The notes under the pieces: model-generated | Told to the model about the DNA's origin: nothing | Database searches by the model: none | What the model saw: the letters and a program-made list of their open reading frames with translations, nothing else | Part shown: positions 32,722-44,184 of the stretch, piece after piece | Layout: each line of letters starts with the position of its first letter | How positions within the stretch are numbered: position 1 is the stretch's first letter | Program-made: the position numbers and the translations under genes | Assembly (NCBI GenBank): GCA_963932465.1 | Contig: OZ010799.1 | Span: 157,228,761-157,292,760 of the forward strand | DNA length: 64,000 nt | Reading direction: 5' to 3' | Source: Maratus speciosus | Taxonomy: Eukaryota; Arthropoda; Arachnida; Araneae; Salticidae

Positions 32722-33123
32722 TGTATGTGAATACTGTGTGTAACTTTAAGATTGAAGACAAATAGTTTTCTTTTTCACATTTTTATATCACACAGCACAC
32801 AAATGTTACAAACAATCACAAACACTGAAAAACATATAGAATGATGAGGTGACTTTGGGGTAATAACCCGCTGTTAGAACAAGTGACGTTCGTAAAACAT
32901 ATTTTGGGGAATACTCCCGCTATACGTAACAGAATAATTGGGGATAAGACCCGCTCGAATACACAACGTGCCGGAATGGCAGCTCAAGAACAACATACTA
33001 TACTTGGGGATAAGATCCGCTCGAATACACAACGTGCCGCAATGGCAGCTAAAGAACAACTGAACTGGGTCACATGACCGCAAAGCTACGGAGCTCGTTC
33101 GGCATGCGCACAAGGTCCGAACA
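32722..33123 (-). repeat. 5' LTR of the BEL/Pao element, 402 bp with a 66-bp tandem duplication
   Basis: Same termini as 27916-28251. The block GGGATAAGAYCCGCTCGAAT followed by ACACAACGTGCC is present twice (near 32942 and 33008), explaining the extra 66 bp. Either the duplication arose after insertion or the 3' LTR lost it. Confidence 0.92.
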
Positions 33124-33221
33124 GTTGCCATCTATGCATATGAGGCAATTATATCAAAAATGTTTAAAACAAATTAAATCGTAGTTTAATAATCGCCCGA
33201 AGATGTTCAATTTTATCCCCA

Positions 33222-33470
33222 AAAGTAACAAGTGCCTTTTTCTCCCTTTCTTGCTAAACTTAAGAGGATATATTCGAAATCGTCGGTTATATTCCAAAAG
33301 TTCTATTGACTGTTCTTTTTGAAGGGATGGGGTACATAAATAGGAAACCCCCCAAGATGACTTCAGAACAAGAAATCGACAGCAATTATTTTCGCATGCT
33401 TGCGAACGATAAGAAAAGAATTTCTCTGTTTACTTTATTCATAAAAGAATGTTGTTCATTCTAAGAAATA
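33222..33470 (+). repeat. Unclassified 230-bp dispersed repeat, copy 3 of 4
   Basis: Ordered blocks as in 14413-14642: TTCTTGCTAAAC, ATATTCCAAAAGTTCTATTG, TACATAAATAGGAAACCCCCC, GAAATCGACAGCAATTATTT, TCGCATGCTTGCGAA, CATAAAAGAATGTTG. Confidence 0.75.
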
Positions 33471-33745
33471 GTAGATTTTAACTACATATAAAAATGTGGG
33501 AGTGGTTTAGGTGTAAGAGCACTTGGTAGCTAATATTAAATCATTAGGAGCATTCTTTTCAAATTACTGGTTCAGTTTTCAATATTTTAAAATGATTTTT
33601 TTTAATAGGATATCTGCGGTCAATGTCTTACCGGGTTAACTTTTACTTTTTCGATTTTTGTTACAGTTTTTTCCACCCTTAGGAAACTTACACTTTTGGA
33701 ACATTGAAATGCAAACCAGTAATTTCGAAGAACGCTCACATTGGC

Positions 33746-33958
33746 TTAACACTTTAAGGGGTAAGATATTTCTGTTATCAAAATGTTGAAATGATTGAAT
33801 GGCACTACGGGATTTACGAAAAAAAATTATTTGAAAATAAGTAAAGGCTTTTCTTCACATACATTTTAAAAGCAAAATTTTATTCCAAAATTCTGGTGCC
33901 ATCGTAGCATTAGAATTAAGTGATTTATATAATATACCACTGCCCTGCAACAGGTTAA
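33746..33958. mobile_element. TTAA-type MITE, CCCTTTCAGGGGC family, copy 3
   Basis: TTAACACTTTAAGGGG at the left, CCCTGCAACAGGTTAA at the right. Interior blocks GAAATGATTGAATGGCAC and AGTAAAGGCTTTTCTTC match 25763-27624. Confidence 0.7.
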
Positions 33959-34698
33959 TATTAGCTTGCAAGAGCTTTCGCGTTACTAGCAGTTTGCTAC
34001 TTTTTAGGGTTCCGTACTTAAAAAGTAAAAACGGAACCATTATAAGATCACTCCTGTGTCTGTCTGTCTGTCTGTCACAGCCATTTTACTCGTAAACTAT
34101 GGAACGTGGAAAGTTCAAATTAAGGGAAGTAATAAAGACTGTTGACCCACATATTTTCAGATTATTAAACATTCATAAATATATTTAGTAAAAAGGGTAG
34201 AGGGGCTAATTAAGCTATTTGAAAAAAAAAAACTCTTTTCTTTGTATATCGTGTGGGGTATCGTGTGGAAACTTTCGTAATACTGAACTCAAACATACAT
34301 TCCTTTTAATTTTAGGTATTATATTTTCAAAGATATCGTCGAAAATGTAGCGCAAATATATGCCCCCCCCCCCCCCCCTCTAGTTCCGAATCTACTGAAA
34401 ATAAAATTGTGAAAAAATTAGAGGCAGTAGACGATAATTTATACCTTGAAGAAAAATTATAGCGATTACCCTAGGTCACATAGTTTTTGAGAAAAATGCA
34501 TTTTTCCGTTACACACAAATTTCGATTTACGGGCATTCAGCTAAAGTCAGATCTGGAGATACCTACTATCGCAGAAGTATAAAAGCATTGTTGATAATGA
34601 TTTTCGAAAAAAATCGTCAGTAATTAGCCGATATATTAACCCTTAAATATACGGACGGTTTGGACATACATAATGACTGGGGCGGAGTACAATATGTA

Positions 34699-35739
34699 CA
34701 GTCGTGGAAAAAAAAGTAAACACGCCCTACTAACTCCTCAACAAATTATCGTAGAAGAAAGTTACTGGTACCGAACGATTGGAAATAAAGTCTACTTTTA
34801 AATGATGCATATAAAATTTGCAAAAGGGGCGATCTACATATTAAAATGAACCATAACTTCATTTTTTTTCAATGACAATACCCAATTCTGACTGCATAAA
34901 TGAACTCTACACCCTTCAATTAGCCTAGAAATTTTTTTTTATGCAATTCGTACCATAAGTTTCCGAGAAATTAATTATTTTAAATCAAGCGTATTTTAAG
35001 GGCTGTATCCAAATTGAAGTTCGGTACTCGATTGTTAACCGAGAGAGACGCCTTCTTGATCAAGGCACCTTACGAAGCCTGTTAGATAGCAGGACAGCAG
35101 AAGAAATTTCAAAATATCTACCCACTTCTATCATAGACCATCATTTTACCGTTTTTTAAGCATAATTTGAAAACTATTTGGAAGAAAAATGTGAAATTTT
35201 GGCTTTTCATAAAGCAGGACTTAATAAATCTAAATCTATCAAAAAAATTGTAGGTTGCAATTCATAATTTTTTCGAATATTAATTTCATAATTCATAATT
35301 CCTATCATAAAAGTATAAAAATTGCAAATTCAGCGTATTTATGTTTGGGCACGTTAGCATTATTGCTACACAAAAAATTAGCACATTAGGAGCATAATTT
35401 CAGGAGATATAAATAAAAATATGAAAATGTAATTTAACATTAGAATCACTAAATTTTGAATGTTTATAAGTCAAAAACTTATCATTCAAATGACTTGAAA
35501 TTTGGTGTCTAGGCATAGTTTGAACCGAAGATTTGAAATATCGCGTTAAAATTGGGTATTGCCATTTAAAAAAATGAAGTTTGGGTTCGTTTTAATATGT
35601 AGATGGCTCCCTAAGCAAATTTTCGATACATCAGTTAAAAGTAGACTTTATTTCTAATCGTTCGGTACAAGTAACTTCCGTCTACGATAATTTGTTGAGC
35701 AGTTAGTAGGGGGTGTTTACTTTTTTTTTTCCACGACTG
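34699..35739. mobile_element. Tc1-like non-autonomous element, copy B, 1041 bp
   Basis: Ends CAGTCGTGGAAAAAAAAGTA and its inverse, TA on both sides (34697-34698, 35740-35741). The centre (35037-35140) reads NRERRLLDQGTLRSLLDS, then TAEEISKYL, without a stop and has a matching stretch inverted in copy C. This could be a relic of a transposase N-terminus, but I could not confirm it. Confidence 0.82.
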
Positions 35740-35850
35740 TACCATCGGCTTTTAAAGCCTAGTTAACAAGTTTAATGATATGTATGTGTAAGGCAATGTC
35801 TAGTAGCAGTATAAAAGCAACAAATGTCAAATTGTTAAAAACAGGCTAAT

Positions 35851-36608
35851 TTAAGGGGTCTCCGGACTCTTAAAATATGAAAAAAAGAAAAAGAAAAAAA
35901 AGACCATTTTCAAAATTTAATGTCTCAAGATGTATATGATAAAACATATCTTTTATTGGGATGAAACATATAGGTATGTTCTTTCATTTCATGCATTCAA
36001 ATAATTGCAAGATGCAGAATTAGTATTTATAGGGGACTCGAAACTGTCAGACATTTGTCGAGCAGAAAATTGGTATAACAGCTTACGCGCAGGATAACAA
36101 AATAAATTTTGAAACTGGAATGAAAATTTTGGTGCGTACTTATACTTCAGATTTTAATAATTATCCTGAACCTAAATAAATTTGTATTTAAAGCATTTTT
36201 ATATTTTTAATGCAAAGTTGTATTTACCTAATACAAAATTTTGAAAATTTCAACAGTATAATCACCTAAAAAAATATATTTTTGAACAATAAAAAGGACA
36301 TTTTAGGTTCCGTTTATACAGATAACATAAAATATACGTTTTGAAATATTCATGAAAAAATATTCAGAAGTTTTGAGGTATCCTGCGTGTTATGCTCAAA
36401 AACGTCATTTGGAGAAAAATGACTTTAAAGTTTCGGAAACGCCGCTTCAGCTAATGAGCGGGTATAATTCTAAAAGCTATAACTTCTGTTCTAATGGGAA
36501 TTTCAAGGAAACAATTATATCAATATGTTCTGAAAAGATAGGAGTTTAACATCTAAAAAAATAAAATTTCTAAAATTTTGAAGCTTTAAGTGTCCTGAGA
36601 CCCCTTAA
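35851..36608. mobile_element. TTAA-flanked non-autonomous element, 758 bp
   Basis: TTAAGGGGTCTCCGGACTCTTAAA...TTTAAGTGTCCTGAGACCCCTTAA: inverted ends of about 22 bp with TTAA duplication. The 65-codon frame at 36352 has no similarity I recognise. Confidence 0.75.
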
Positions 36609-37392
36609 TTAGAATGAATCACATAAATACTATGGTATTCGCGACTAGTTTGCAATGAGTGGATTTCTCAATACGCCTCGTGTGACTTTAAATGTTAATT
36701 TAAAAACTATCTGGAAAAACGCGGCACGGACCAAGGCGGCGTTGCAACTTTTCGAAGCACGCTTAGAGCAATGCCAAATTTAAACTTTGAACAAAGGTTT
36801 TGCTTTAGCTGCACTGTAGAATGAAAAATTATTACTACGCTGAATTCAGTTTTATGAAATGTCAAATGAAGTTTAAATGTGCACTGCTTTTATTGTCAGT
36901 ACCGAATTAAGTTCATCATAAACAGATTAGGATAATATTAACAAATGAGTTATACAGAATAAATATTTTTGATATTATTTAGGTTCCATATCTCTTTGAA
37001 CTTTCATGGTGTATCCATTTACACTTTTCTAGTACATACAGTTATACCCAACCCTACGTTTTATAATTTTTTTACAAAGTCTTAGTATTCTTTTAGCAAC
37101 GGGTTTTTTTAATAATACAATTACAAATTCATTATATTTGTTGTACGGAACCCACTGTGCGAGAGTAATACTCGCACTTGACCGTTTATTTTTTTTTTAT
37201 TGCATGATTTCCACCACTTTTTTGAAATTGCATGATTTGCCTTGTACTTCCTTTGTTTAATCTGTCGTTAAATAAGACGTATACTACTGTTTCAAAAAAG
37301 CGGTGGCAATTAAGCATCTGAACAACAACAACAACAAAAAATAAATAAAATAAAAATAAAAAATAAAGTAGCGGACAGGCAACACTGGGTAC

Positions 37393-37690
37393 TAGAATGG
37401 AGTTGTGAATAAAGTGGAGGAGAGATATAGTGTAGAGTCTACCAGTTGCGAGTGAATTAATATGATTGTCGCAATATGGCGGAAACGCAGGGCATGACTA
37501 CACCTGAAGTAAACTTTCACAAGTAAAAATAAATATATGTTTTTAGCCATTATTATGACTGAAATTCTGCAAATGATAAGGCGTTTAAATTAGGAGAAAA
37601 TTTCTATTCAAATATACCTATGGAAGTATGCCCAAGCGGTAATGAGCCATTGCAAAACCTGTTATTGTTGAAGCTTTACCATTTTGAGGT
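37393..37690 (-). repeat. Dispersed repeat, shorter relative of 17390-19016
   Basis: On the minus strand the block order is that of 17390-19016 without the extra 1.3 kb. Shared words include CCCTGCGTTTCCGCCATATT and ATTCACTCGCAACTGG. Confidence 0.6.
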
Positions 37691-37714
37691 TATGTCAATT
37701 CCTCTTTATTTATA

Positions 37715-37892
37715 CAGAGTTGCCACGCTTCAGGGAATTTCCAGACCGGGAAATTCTTCGGTACCAGTATTTTCTTATAGAAAATCACTCCTTAAATAAG
37801 GCGACATTTCGTGCTTTTTAACCCAGATTTATTTTTCTATAAACAAATACTGATATTTCACCTGGAAAATTCCTTGAAGCGTGGTAACCCTG
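37715..37892. mobile_element. MITE of the GGGAAATTCTTCGGTACC family, copy 1
   Basis: Ends CAGAGTTGCCACGCTTCA and TGAAGCGTGGTAACCCTG, 18 bp, one mismatch in the pairing aside from the tip. Flanks read TTATA on both sides, a possible 5-bp duplication. Relatives are at 44012 and 49304. Confidence 0.7.
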
Positions 37893-37899
37893 TTATAGT

Positions 37900-38400
37900 T
37901 TCATGGGCATTAGCATATATTCTTTATGTGCTCTTAACTTTTTTGACAGTATGTAAAAGAATGTTTTGAATAGGAATAGGAACAGTAGATGATTTCGGGG
38001 GGCTTCCTAATTTCAATGCAACTCCACGGCCTGGAGGTAAATTGTTTGTGTAATATACCATAGAGGGCGCCATGAAAATAATCTAACAGTAGTACTATAA
38101 TGTACTACAATAATTCTGGAAGCTTAATATTTTGATAATTTAATAAATAGTATTTGAAACAAAATAAACTATATTAAATCTGCTTCGAACAGAATTTTTG
38201 TATTTTTCATTTACAGAATAAAGAAATTTCATATTTTCAACTCTGCATATACTGTTGCTTTAAAGCTTTATTTTTTCAGTACTGAATCTTGATGCCTTGA
38301 AAATATTTTATCTAGATTTCTTTTTTCTTTTTCATTTTTTTTGTCTCTGTTTGGAAAATTTTAGATATGTATATTTTTTATTTTCTTCGCGTAACTTTTA
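37900..38400. other. Gene-free stretch
   Basis: AT-rich, no frame or repeat border found. Confidence 0.55.
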
Positions 38401-38420
38401 TTGAAATAACATTGAAATAA

Positions 38421-38575
38421 CATATATATATATATAAACATATACATAAAACATATAACATACATGTACATATATATATAGATACATATATACATGCATA
38501 CATACATATACATACATGTATATACATACATACACATACATGTATATACATACATACATAAAACATATAACATAC

Positions 38576-38616
<41 letters not shown>

Positions 38617-38765
38617 TACATGCATACATACATATACATACATGCATATACATACATACACATGCATGTATATACATACATACATACATAACATACATAC
38701 ATGCATACATACATATATACATACATACATAACATACATATAACATATGTATAAAACATATGCAT
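38421..38765 (+). repeat. ACAT/ATAC microsatellite, about 340 bp
   Basis: Interrupted (ACAT)n with (TA)n tracts and two copies of a larger internal unit containing ACATAAAACATATAACATAC. Frames up to 170 codons made of Y, I, M, C, H and T exist on both strands only because the repeat lacks stops. Confidence 0.95.
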
Positions 38766-38769
38766 TTTC

Positions 38770-39490
38770 ATATAGACATATAAATAACATTGAAATAACA
38801 TTGCCTGTATCGCAATTTTAATTGTATTTTCTTGCAATCTAGAATACGGAAATATATATAATTTGTATCGCAACTCTAAAGAAGATAATCAAATCTTTAT
38901 ATATATAATCAATGCTGCTAATTTACAGCGTTTTTTGTATTCAAAAAATCTATCAGAGTTTCCGAAAAATGATTTTCGGATTACTTAATGACATTACTTA
39001 ATGATAAATTACTAATTCTGCTTTTCGAAAGTTATGGTAGACATTTTAAACAATTAAACGTACTAAATTTATGACAATGTATACAATCTCACAGGAAGGG
39101 AGGAAAGGTCGAGCTAAAATATTTTCAAGACATCACATTTATTACATAAATAAACTTTAAATACAAAATTTAAAATATCAACAGTCTCTCTAACGCGTAA
39201 ATAATATCTACCAAAACCAATAAGAGGGTATTTTTCTTTTCTTTAAATAATTCACATTTCATTGAAATACTATGGCATGAACTATCTATCTATATTATAA
39301 AGGACAAAAGTGTCCGCATGTAACGATGACGTCATTTTGTCGGTGGCAACAGCAGACGATTAAATGTGACTTTTATTAACTTTGAATGCAATTTTTTACT
39401 CTTCTAAATACCGCAAATTTTCAATTTTTACACCTTCGAATAAAGTGTAAAGGGAACAAAGTGTATTTTGAAATGTAAGTTGTTTGAAAA
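38770..39490. other. Gene-free stretch with a possible Helitron 5' end
   Basis: At about 39283 A|TCTATCTATATTATAAAGG followed by a short hairpin GGACAAAAGTGTCC resembles Helitron 5' termini. No 3' end was located. The rest is AT-rich. Confidence 0.35.
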
Positions 39491-39493
39491 CTA

Positions 39494-39882
39494 AACTGTG
39501 TCCGTAAAGTCATGATGCACTTTTGACCGGCCACAGGAAATCAACGAAACAAGATGGAAATGTTAATTCTTCACCAAATAAAATAAAAACCCTTCCAAGT
39601 TTCATACCTGTTTAGTGCAGTTTGATGTGGCCTCCATTTGTTGCCCTACACACATCTAAACAATATTCAAGTTCTTCCCACATACAGTTAAGAACGTTTG
39701 GTGTAACAGAGTGAAAAACGTCTGTGATTCTCTGTTTCAAATGGAGGCCACATCAAACTGCACTGAACAGGTATAAAACTTGGAGAGTATTCCTTTTATT
39801 TGGTGAAGATTTTATAATTCCATCTTGTTTCGTTGATTTCCTGCGACCGGGCAAAAGTGTACCATGGCTTACGGACACACTG
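39494..39882. mobile_element. Palindromic TA-flanked MITE, 389 bp
   Basis: TA duplication at 39492 and 39883. Arms contain TGTGTCCGTAA, GCACTTTTGACCGG, AAATCAACGAAACAAGATGG, AAACTTGG or AAGTTT, and CAAATGGAGGCCACATCAAA. About 150 bp on each side pair, with a loop near 39660-39720. The ACTGTGTCCGTAAAGTCATG end is of IS630/mariner character. Confidence 0.8.
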
Positions 39883-39899
39883 TATATCGCAATTTGTTT

Positions 39900-41080
39900 G
39901 AAAACTATATCGCAATTTTCACAATTTTGATTGTTTTTAAAATAATTTTCAAGCATGAATTTTTTTTTCACATCTATTTGCAGACGATTATGAAAGAAAA
40001 ATAAATGTGCACTTAAATGAATATAAATAGCTCATCATTTGTTTCCAGCTTATATTCCACCATGAAAATTAAACATTCATAATAAATAAAACAATAAATA
40101 TTAATATATAACAAATTTAAGGCATGCAATCGAATTTCGCGCTTAAGCCACTGAAATGAACAGCATCAAAAAGGCTGATTTGTATGTAGCGAACTTTAGC
40201 GATTTCTTCGGCTGTTAATTCCTGTCGCGAGGCCAATGGGAAAATATCGCTTTCAATGTGTTTCAAAACATTATTTGAACGCATTATTGCTATATTTCAT
40301 AAAAATGTGATTTTTTATTTTGTTAATGGGCATTCTAAAAAAATATATTAAATGTAAAAAATGTATTAGAGTTATGAACAATAATAATAATAATAAAAAC
40401 AGTAGACCCGTGCGAGCCTTTCCCGCCGCAATCTTTGAGATTATTTTCTGATACTTTTTTTCATTGATTTTTAATTATTTGCAATTTATGTTATCAAACA
40501 ACGTGTTTTTATGATATGTAAGTATACTACTTCAAAGGCCGCTTTCAGAACTTTTAAAAAAATGCCTCATTCATTGCTGTTCCTTTAGTATGTGCAGAGA
40601 AAAAAGGATGTTAACATCAAAAATAATATATATGTTTATCTTCGCCTATATTCATTCTGTCACCCGAAAAGACTGGTTATCCTCTTCTAATTATAGTTGC
40701 AATATATACTTGCAGTACAAAATACGGGAGCATTAATGAAACTTTTCAATCATTAAAGTTTATGATAAACAAAAGATAAATCCGAGATGTAATCAATTTT
40801 CAACTTAACTTGATATTAATTTTGAGACTATCATGAAAAGAAAATCTCTCTTTCTCGCTAACAGATTTTAGCTTACTTCCAAAGTGTAATATTGTCAATC
40901 CCGTCCTACGCTTCCCCGACTTTGTTTTATTTATATATTTTTTTAATAAATTTCCGTATGTTGTAACGTTGCCAGTAGTTACTTTCGATTACTGTAGCAA
41001 AAAAATGCTCATTGCTGAAATACATTTTAAAAAAAATAAGCTTAAAAATTATTTCAAAATATAAAAAGTCATTAAATTCA
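39900..41080. other. Gene-free stretch
   Basis: AT-rich with a short (ATA)n at about 40380. No frame, no repeat border. Confidence 0.55.
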
Positions 41081-41086
41081 GCTACA

Positions 41087-41293
41087 GGCTATTTCCATGC
41101 GAACTTGTCATGTCTGTCACACCGCTGAAAATTGCTATGCTTGTTGGCCACCGTTATTTTCGAAAAGTTTGCTTCGCCTTATTCAACTGATGAGATATCT
41201 CCGATAAAATAGGTCATATTTTCCCGTTCTAAAATACTGGTAGCCAAAAATCGTAGTATGTGACAGACATGACAAGTTCGCATGGAATTAGTC
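41087..41293. mobile_element. MITE with 4-bp target duplication, copy 2, 207 bp
   Basis: Inverted ends GGCTATTTCCATGCGAACTT and AAGTTCGCATGGAATTAGTC with TGTCATGTCTGTCACA inside. Flanks TACA (41083-41086 and 41294-41297). Sister of 22351-22568. Confidence 0.8.
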
Positions 41294-41599
41294 TACAGTT
41301 TTTTAAACAAATTTTATTTGAAAGTAATTCCCCCCCCCCCCCCCCCACAATTCGATGTAAAAATTAAAATTATAGGATATTTAGAAGTGACGTGACAGCG
41401 GTAAAAGCTAAAGAGATCGCGCCGGTCTTTGCCACTGTTGTTATACATTTCTAACAATAGCAACTGGGTTTGGCAAGCGTCCACAAACGGTAAGGATTTT
41501 TTGACGATGACAAAAAAATTCACTGCGAAGGAATTGGGACTTTGTTGCTAATAACTTTGTCAGAAAGGTAATAAATTCTATTTAATCCTAAAATACAAA

Positions 41600-41836
41600 T
41601 TTTCATCTTCGCCTTTCCTTGCTAATCCCAACTCGAAATATTTGGTACTGCCAATATATTCAAAAAACTAACTCTGTTGGCTTTTCTTTGGAGGAAGAGG
41701 GATATAAATAAGAAAGGCCCCGAAATAACTTCCGAGATTAAATCGATAGCTATTATTTTCGCATACTAACAACTTATAGGAAAAGAATTTCTCTGCTTAC
41801 TTTATTCACAAAAGATTATTAGATATTCTAAATAAC
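41600..41836 (+). repeat. Unclassified 230-bp dispersed repeat, copy 4 of 4
   Basis: Blocks CCTTTCCTTGCTAATCCCAA, TTGGCTTTTCTTTGGAGG, GATATAAATAAGAAAGGCCC, AATCGATAGCTATTATTTTC, TTATTCACAAAAGATTATTAG. Same orientation as the other three copies. Confidence 0.75.
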
Positions 41837-42077
41837 AATTATTTTAAATATATAGCACAATAATAAGATATTTTAAATATGCAGCACGCGAGTAAGGAAT
41901 GCTTCGCCGTTTTAAATGCATTCTTAATATTCTTCAAAATTTGAATAAAAATTGGGTATTTCTTTGTTAGGGGGCTTGGTGCAATAGGTAAAACGGCGAG
42001 AAAAAAAAAAAAAGATTCAAAGGCACCTTCTGGTAATCTTTATCTGCATTAAAAAAATATCATCAGGTTGTTAAATC

Positions 42078-43097
42078 CAGGGGTGCAAAATGTTTTTACT
42101 CCCAATATTTCCCCCAATTCTTATGAAAATTTCCCCAAAGTTTTACGATATGTTATAGGCCTACATAAAATCTGTATTACCGTAGGTATAGAATTTTTTT
42201 TTTTTTCCAAAATTTCTCAACTTATGCTCGAGTATATGCTGTATGTGTATATATTATTCTGAGATCGATTTTGTGAAGGTCCACAGACGGATCTTTCTAT
42301 TTGTAGTGAAAATTTTTCTCTCTCGGTGAATTAAGTAATTGGGTCGCGACCCACTAACAGTAGATATTTGTCACAAAAATATAATTTTGTTTCATCTATT
42401 TTAAAAATATAACAATTTCAACAGCAAATAATATTTCGAGGGAAAATCCTTAATTTCCTTCTGGATAAACATAGGAAAAGAATATCCAGAAATATCTAAA
42501 TCAGCTTTGAATTCCTTGATGGGGTTCAACACGATATACCTGTGTGAACATGCTTTTTCTACTTTGCTGTTTTTGAAAAACAAGTGCAGAAACAAACTGC
42601 GTGTAAAAAGTGACTTAAGGTTAAAAATAACCAGTTTTAACCCTGATATAGATGCCCTCTCATCGGTAAACACACAGTGCCAGAAGTATCACTGATTATA
42701 AAGTTATGTTTTGATAATAATTAAACGTATTTTCAATTATCGTTATAGTTTGTGTATTTTTTTTAATTATTATTCCACTTACATTGGGATTACCAATTCT
42801 TGTTTTTGTTGATAGTGTATTCTTCATACGAAAATTTCCTTTTTCGTAGGATAGGATAGCCAATAGCTTATGGAGGTCATACAACAATTCCTATACAGAT
42901 ATACACCCTTATATTAGGTGGGTCGCGAAACAATTTTTTACTTTAAGGTGGGTCGCATAACAATAAAGATTGGGAACAGCTGATGTAATTCCTTTTTTAA
43001 ATCGAAATCAAACTTATATTTTTCTGCAAAATTTCCCCGGATGGTTAAAATTTTCCCAGATCCCAGATCGCTGGATCGGACATATTCTGCACCCCTG
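42078..43097. mobile_element. hAT-type element with an inner hAT fragment, 1020 bp
   Basis: Outer ends CAGGGGTGCAAAATGT and ACATATTCTGCACCCCTG; 8-bp duplication GTTAAATC (42070-42077) / GTTAAATT (43098-43105), one mismatch. Inside lies a piece of another hAT: GGGTCGCGACCC at 42341, a transposase tail (42432-42695) and a right end near 42980 reading TTGGGAACAGCTG, close to the common hAT terminus TTGGGAACCACTG. Confidence 0.75.
42432..42695 (+). pseudogene. hAT transposase C-terminal fragment (SCAND3/ZBED-like)
   Basis: 88 codons open from a stop at 42429. Reading EYPEISKSALNSLMGF, IYLCEHAFSTLLFLKNK, RNKLRVKSDLRLKITS and ending with a stop. These are the conserved dimerisation-domain motifs (YLCE-x-x-FS, LxxKxxxRNxL, DLRxxL) of hAT transposases related to domesticated SCAND3/ZBED proteins. 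The catalytic domain is missing, so this is a fragment; GGTGGGTCGCG words downstream belong to the same element's 3' end. Confidence 0.85.
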
Positions 43098-43117
43098 GTT
43101 AAATTTATTCCGCGCAT

Positions 43118-43190
43118 TGATGTGGTAAGTAGCGGAGGCCGCTGCCACGCAGGGAGCCCGTGTTCGAATCTCGGTTAAGGGTGTATTCCA
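43118..43190 (+). pseudogene. tRNA-like remnant or SINE head
   Basis: Box A-like TGGTAAGTAGCGG at 43132 and B box-like GTGTTCGAATC at 43160 with an internal GGCCGCTGCCACGCAGGG stretch. The acceptor ends do not pair. Probably tRNA-derived repeat. Confidence 0.35.
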
Positions 43191-43259
43191 ATCCAAACTG
43201 CTTATTTTCTGATTCACTTTTAAATTCATTTTTGCTCTCAAACGCATAAAACTGGAAAA

Positions 43260-44005
43260 TTCTCTTATTTAGAAACTACATAATGTGCCGTGCTTCGCGA
43301 TTTTTTGATAAATGCAGAAAATATTGTAAAAAATGCTGTCAAAGTTGGCGTTTTGAACCGAACTTTCCGAAGCGGGAGATCTGGGAATGAAAAAAAATGG
43401 TCGTACTGAGAAAATAATTGTTTAAAAATCAAATTCGAATGAATGGAGCGAAAAATGAAATCACACGGCCTCTTATACATCTCTTCAAGAATCACCTCAG
43501 CAAGTTTCATGTTTTTACTTTAAAAAATGATCCTGAAAATGTCTCAGAAAATTTCGACCTGTTGCGGTTGAATTTTTTTTTCCGAATACCCCCTTAAGGA
43601 ATGGGTGTAATTGTGTTCGTCAAATGGATTCTCTGTATCACGAATTACAGAAGAAGAGAAAAAAACAAGAAGTACGTATATGTAAAAGAAAGAAATAAAT
43701 TTTTATGTCCTGTTTGAAATATTTGTTCATTAGAGGCAAAAGTCATAGTTGCTATAGGCTCCAAAATCTTCTCGACAGGGGTGGTTATCAAATGTCATCA
43801 GACTGTTAATTCTTAATGAAATATCTATCAAAATGTACAAAAAATTTGTTTCATACTTACACTGATACATACATTGAGAAATAATTTGTTTAATCTAAAC
43901 ATAAATAAGCTACATAATTATTTAATAAAAATAAATAACATAAACACATCGGATAACATAAACTAGTCGGATGTATCAATCCCAAAACTCTTTTCTATCT
44001 CATAT
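43260..44005. other. Gene-free stretch
   Basis: No frame or repeat border supported; frames here are at most 81 codons and lack similarity. Confidence 0.5.
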
Positions 44006-44011
44006 GTATCA

Positions 44012-44184
44012 TATGTCCTGAAATTTCAAGACCAGGAAATTTTTCGGTACCAGTATTTTCTTATAGAAAATCTCTTCTTAAATAAGGTGATATTTTGCTC
44101 GCTTAACCTAGATATATTTCTCTCTAAAAAAAAAAAAAATACCGATATTTGTCACGAAAAATTCCCTGAAGCGTACGACCCCTG
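44012..44184. mobile_element. MITE of the GGGAAATTCTTCGGTACC family, copy 2
   Basis: TTTTTCGGTACCAGTATTTT, TATAGAAAATCTCTTCTTAA and CCCTGAAGCGTACGACCCCT align with 37715-37892 and 49304-49481. Left terminus is decayed. Confidence 0.6.

Larger units (their letters stand above)
27916..33123 (-). mobile_element. BEL/Pao LTR retrotransposon, damaged, 5208 bp
   Basis: LTRs at both ends, 5-bp duplication GTTGC (27911-27915 and 33124-33128), gag-protease and pol frames on the minus strand in the order gag-PR-RT-RNase H. Two lesions: a one-base deletion near 31133 splits the original single frame, and an internal deletion at about 28767 removed the integrase zinc and core domains, leaving its C-terminal domain in another frame. 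It cannot be autonomous. Confidence 0.95.
34001..37187 (+). mobile_element. TTTTTAGGGTTCCGTA element, host of two insertions
   Basis: The left end TTTTTAGGGTTCCGTAC is followed by AAAAACGGAACC (a small hairpin) and a CTGTGTCTGTCTGTCTGTC run (34053-34075). The right end has GTACGGAACCCACTGTGCGA, CTCGCACTTGACCGTTT. This head-and-tail pattern is very like a dispersed element I know from moth and other arthropod DNA. Removing the Tc1-like insertion (34699-35739) and the TTAA element (35851-36608) leaves about 1.4 kb. No coding. Confidence 0.6.

Noticed and set aside
32684..32761. Gag start at 32761
   Set aside because: That ATG lies within the 5' LTR and upstream of the primer site; the ATG at 32683 is the usual placement.
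36352..36549. 65-aa frame in the TTAA element
   Set aside because: No similarity and low-complexity surroundings; not supported as a gene.
38361..38873. Frames of 120-170 codons rich in Y, I, M, C, V and H on both strands
   Set aside because: They are translations of the ACAT/ATAC microsatellite, present in several frames and on both strands at once.
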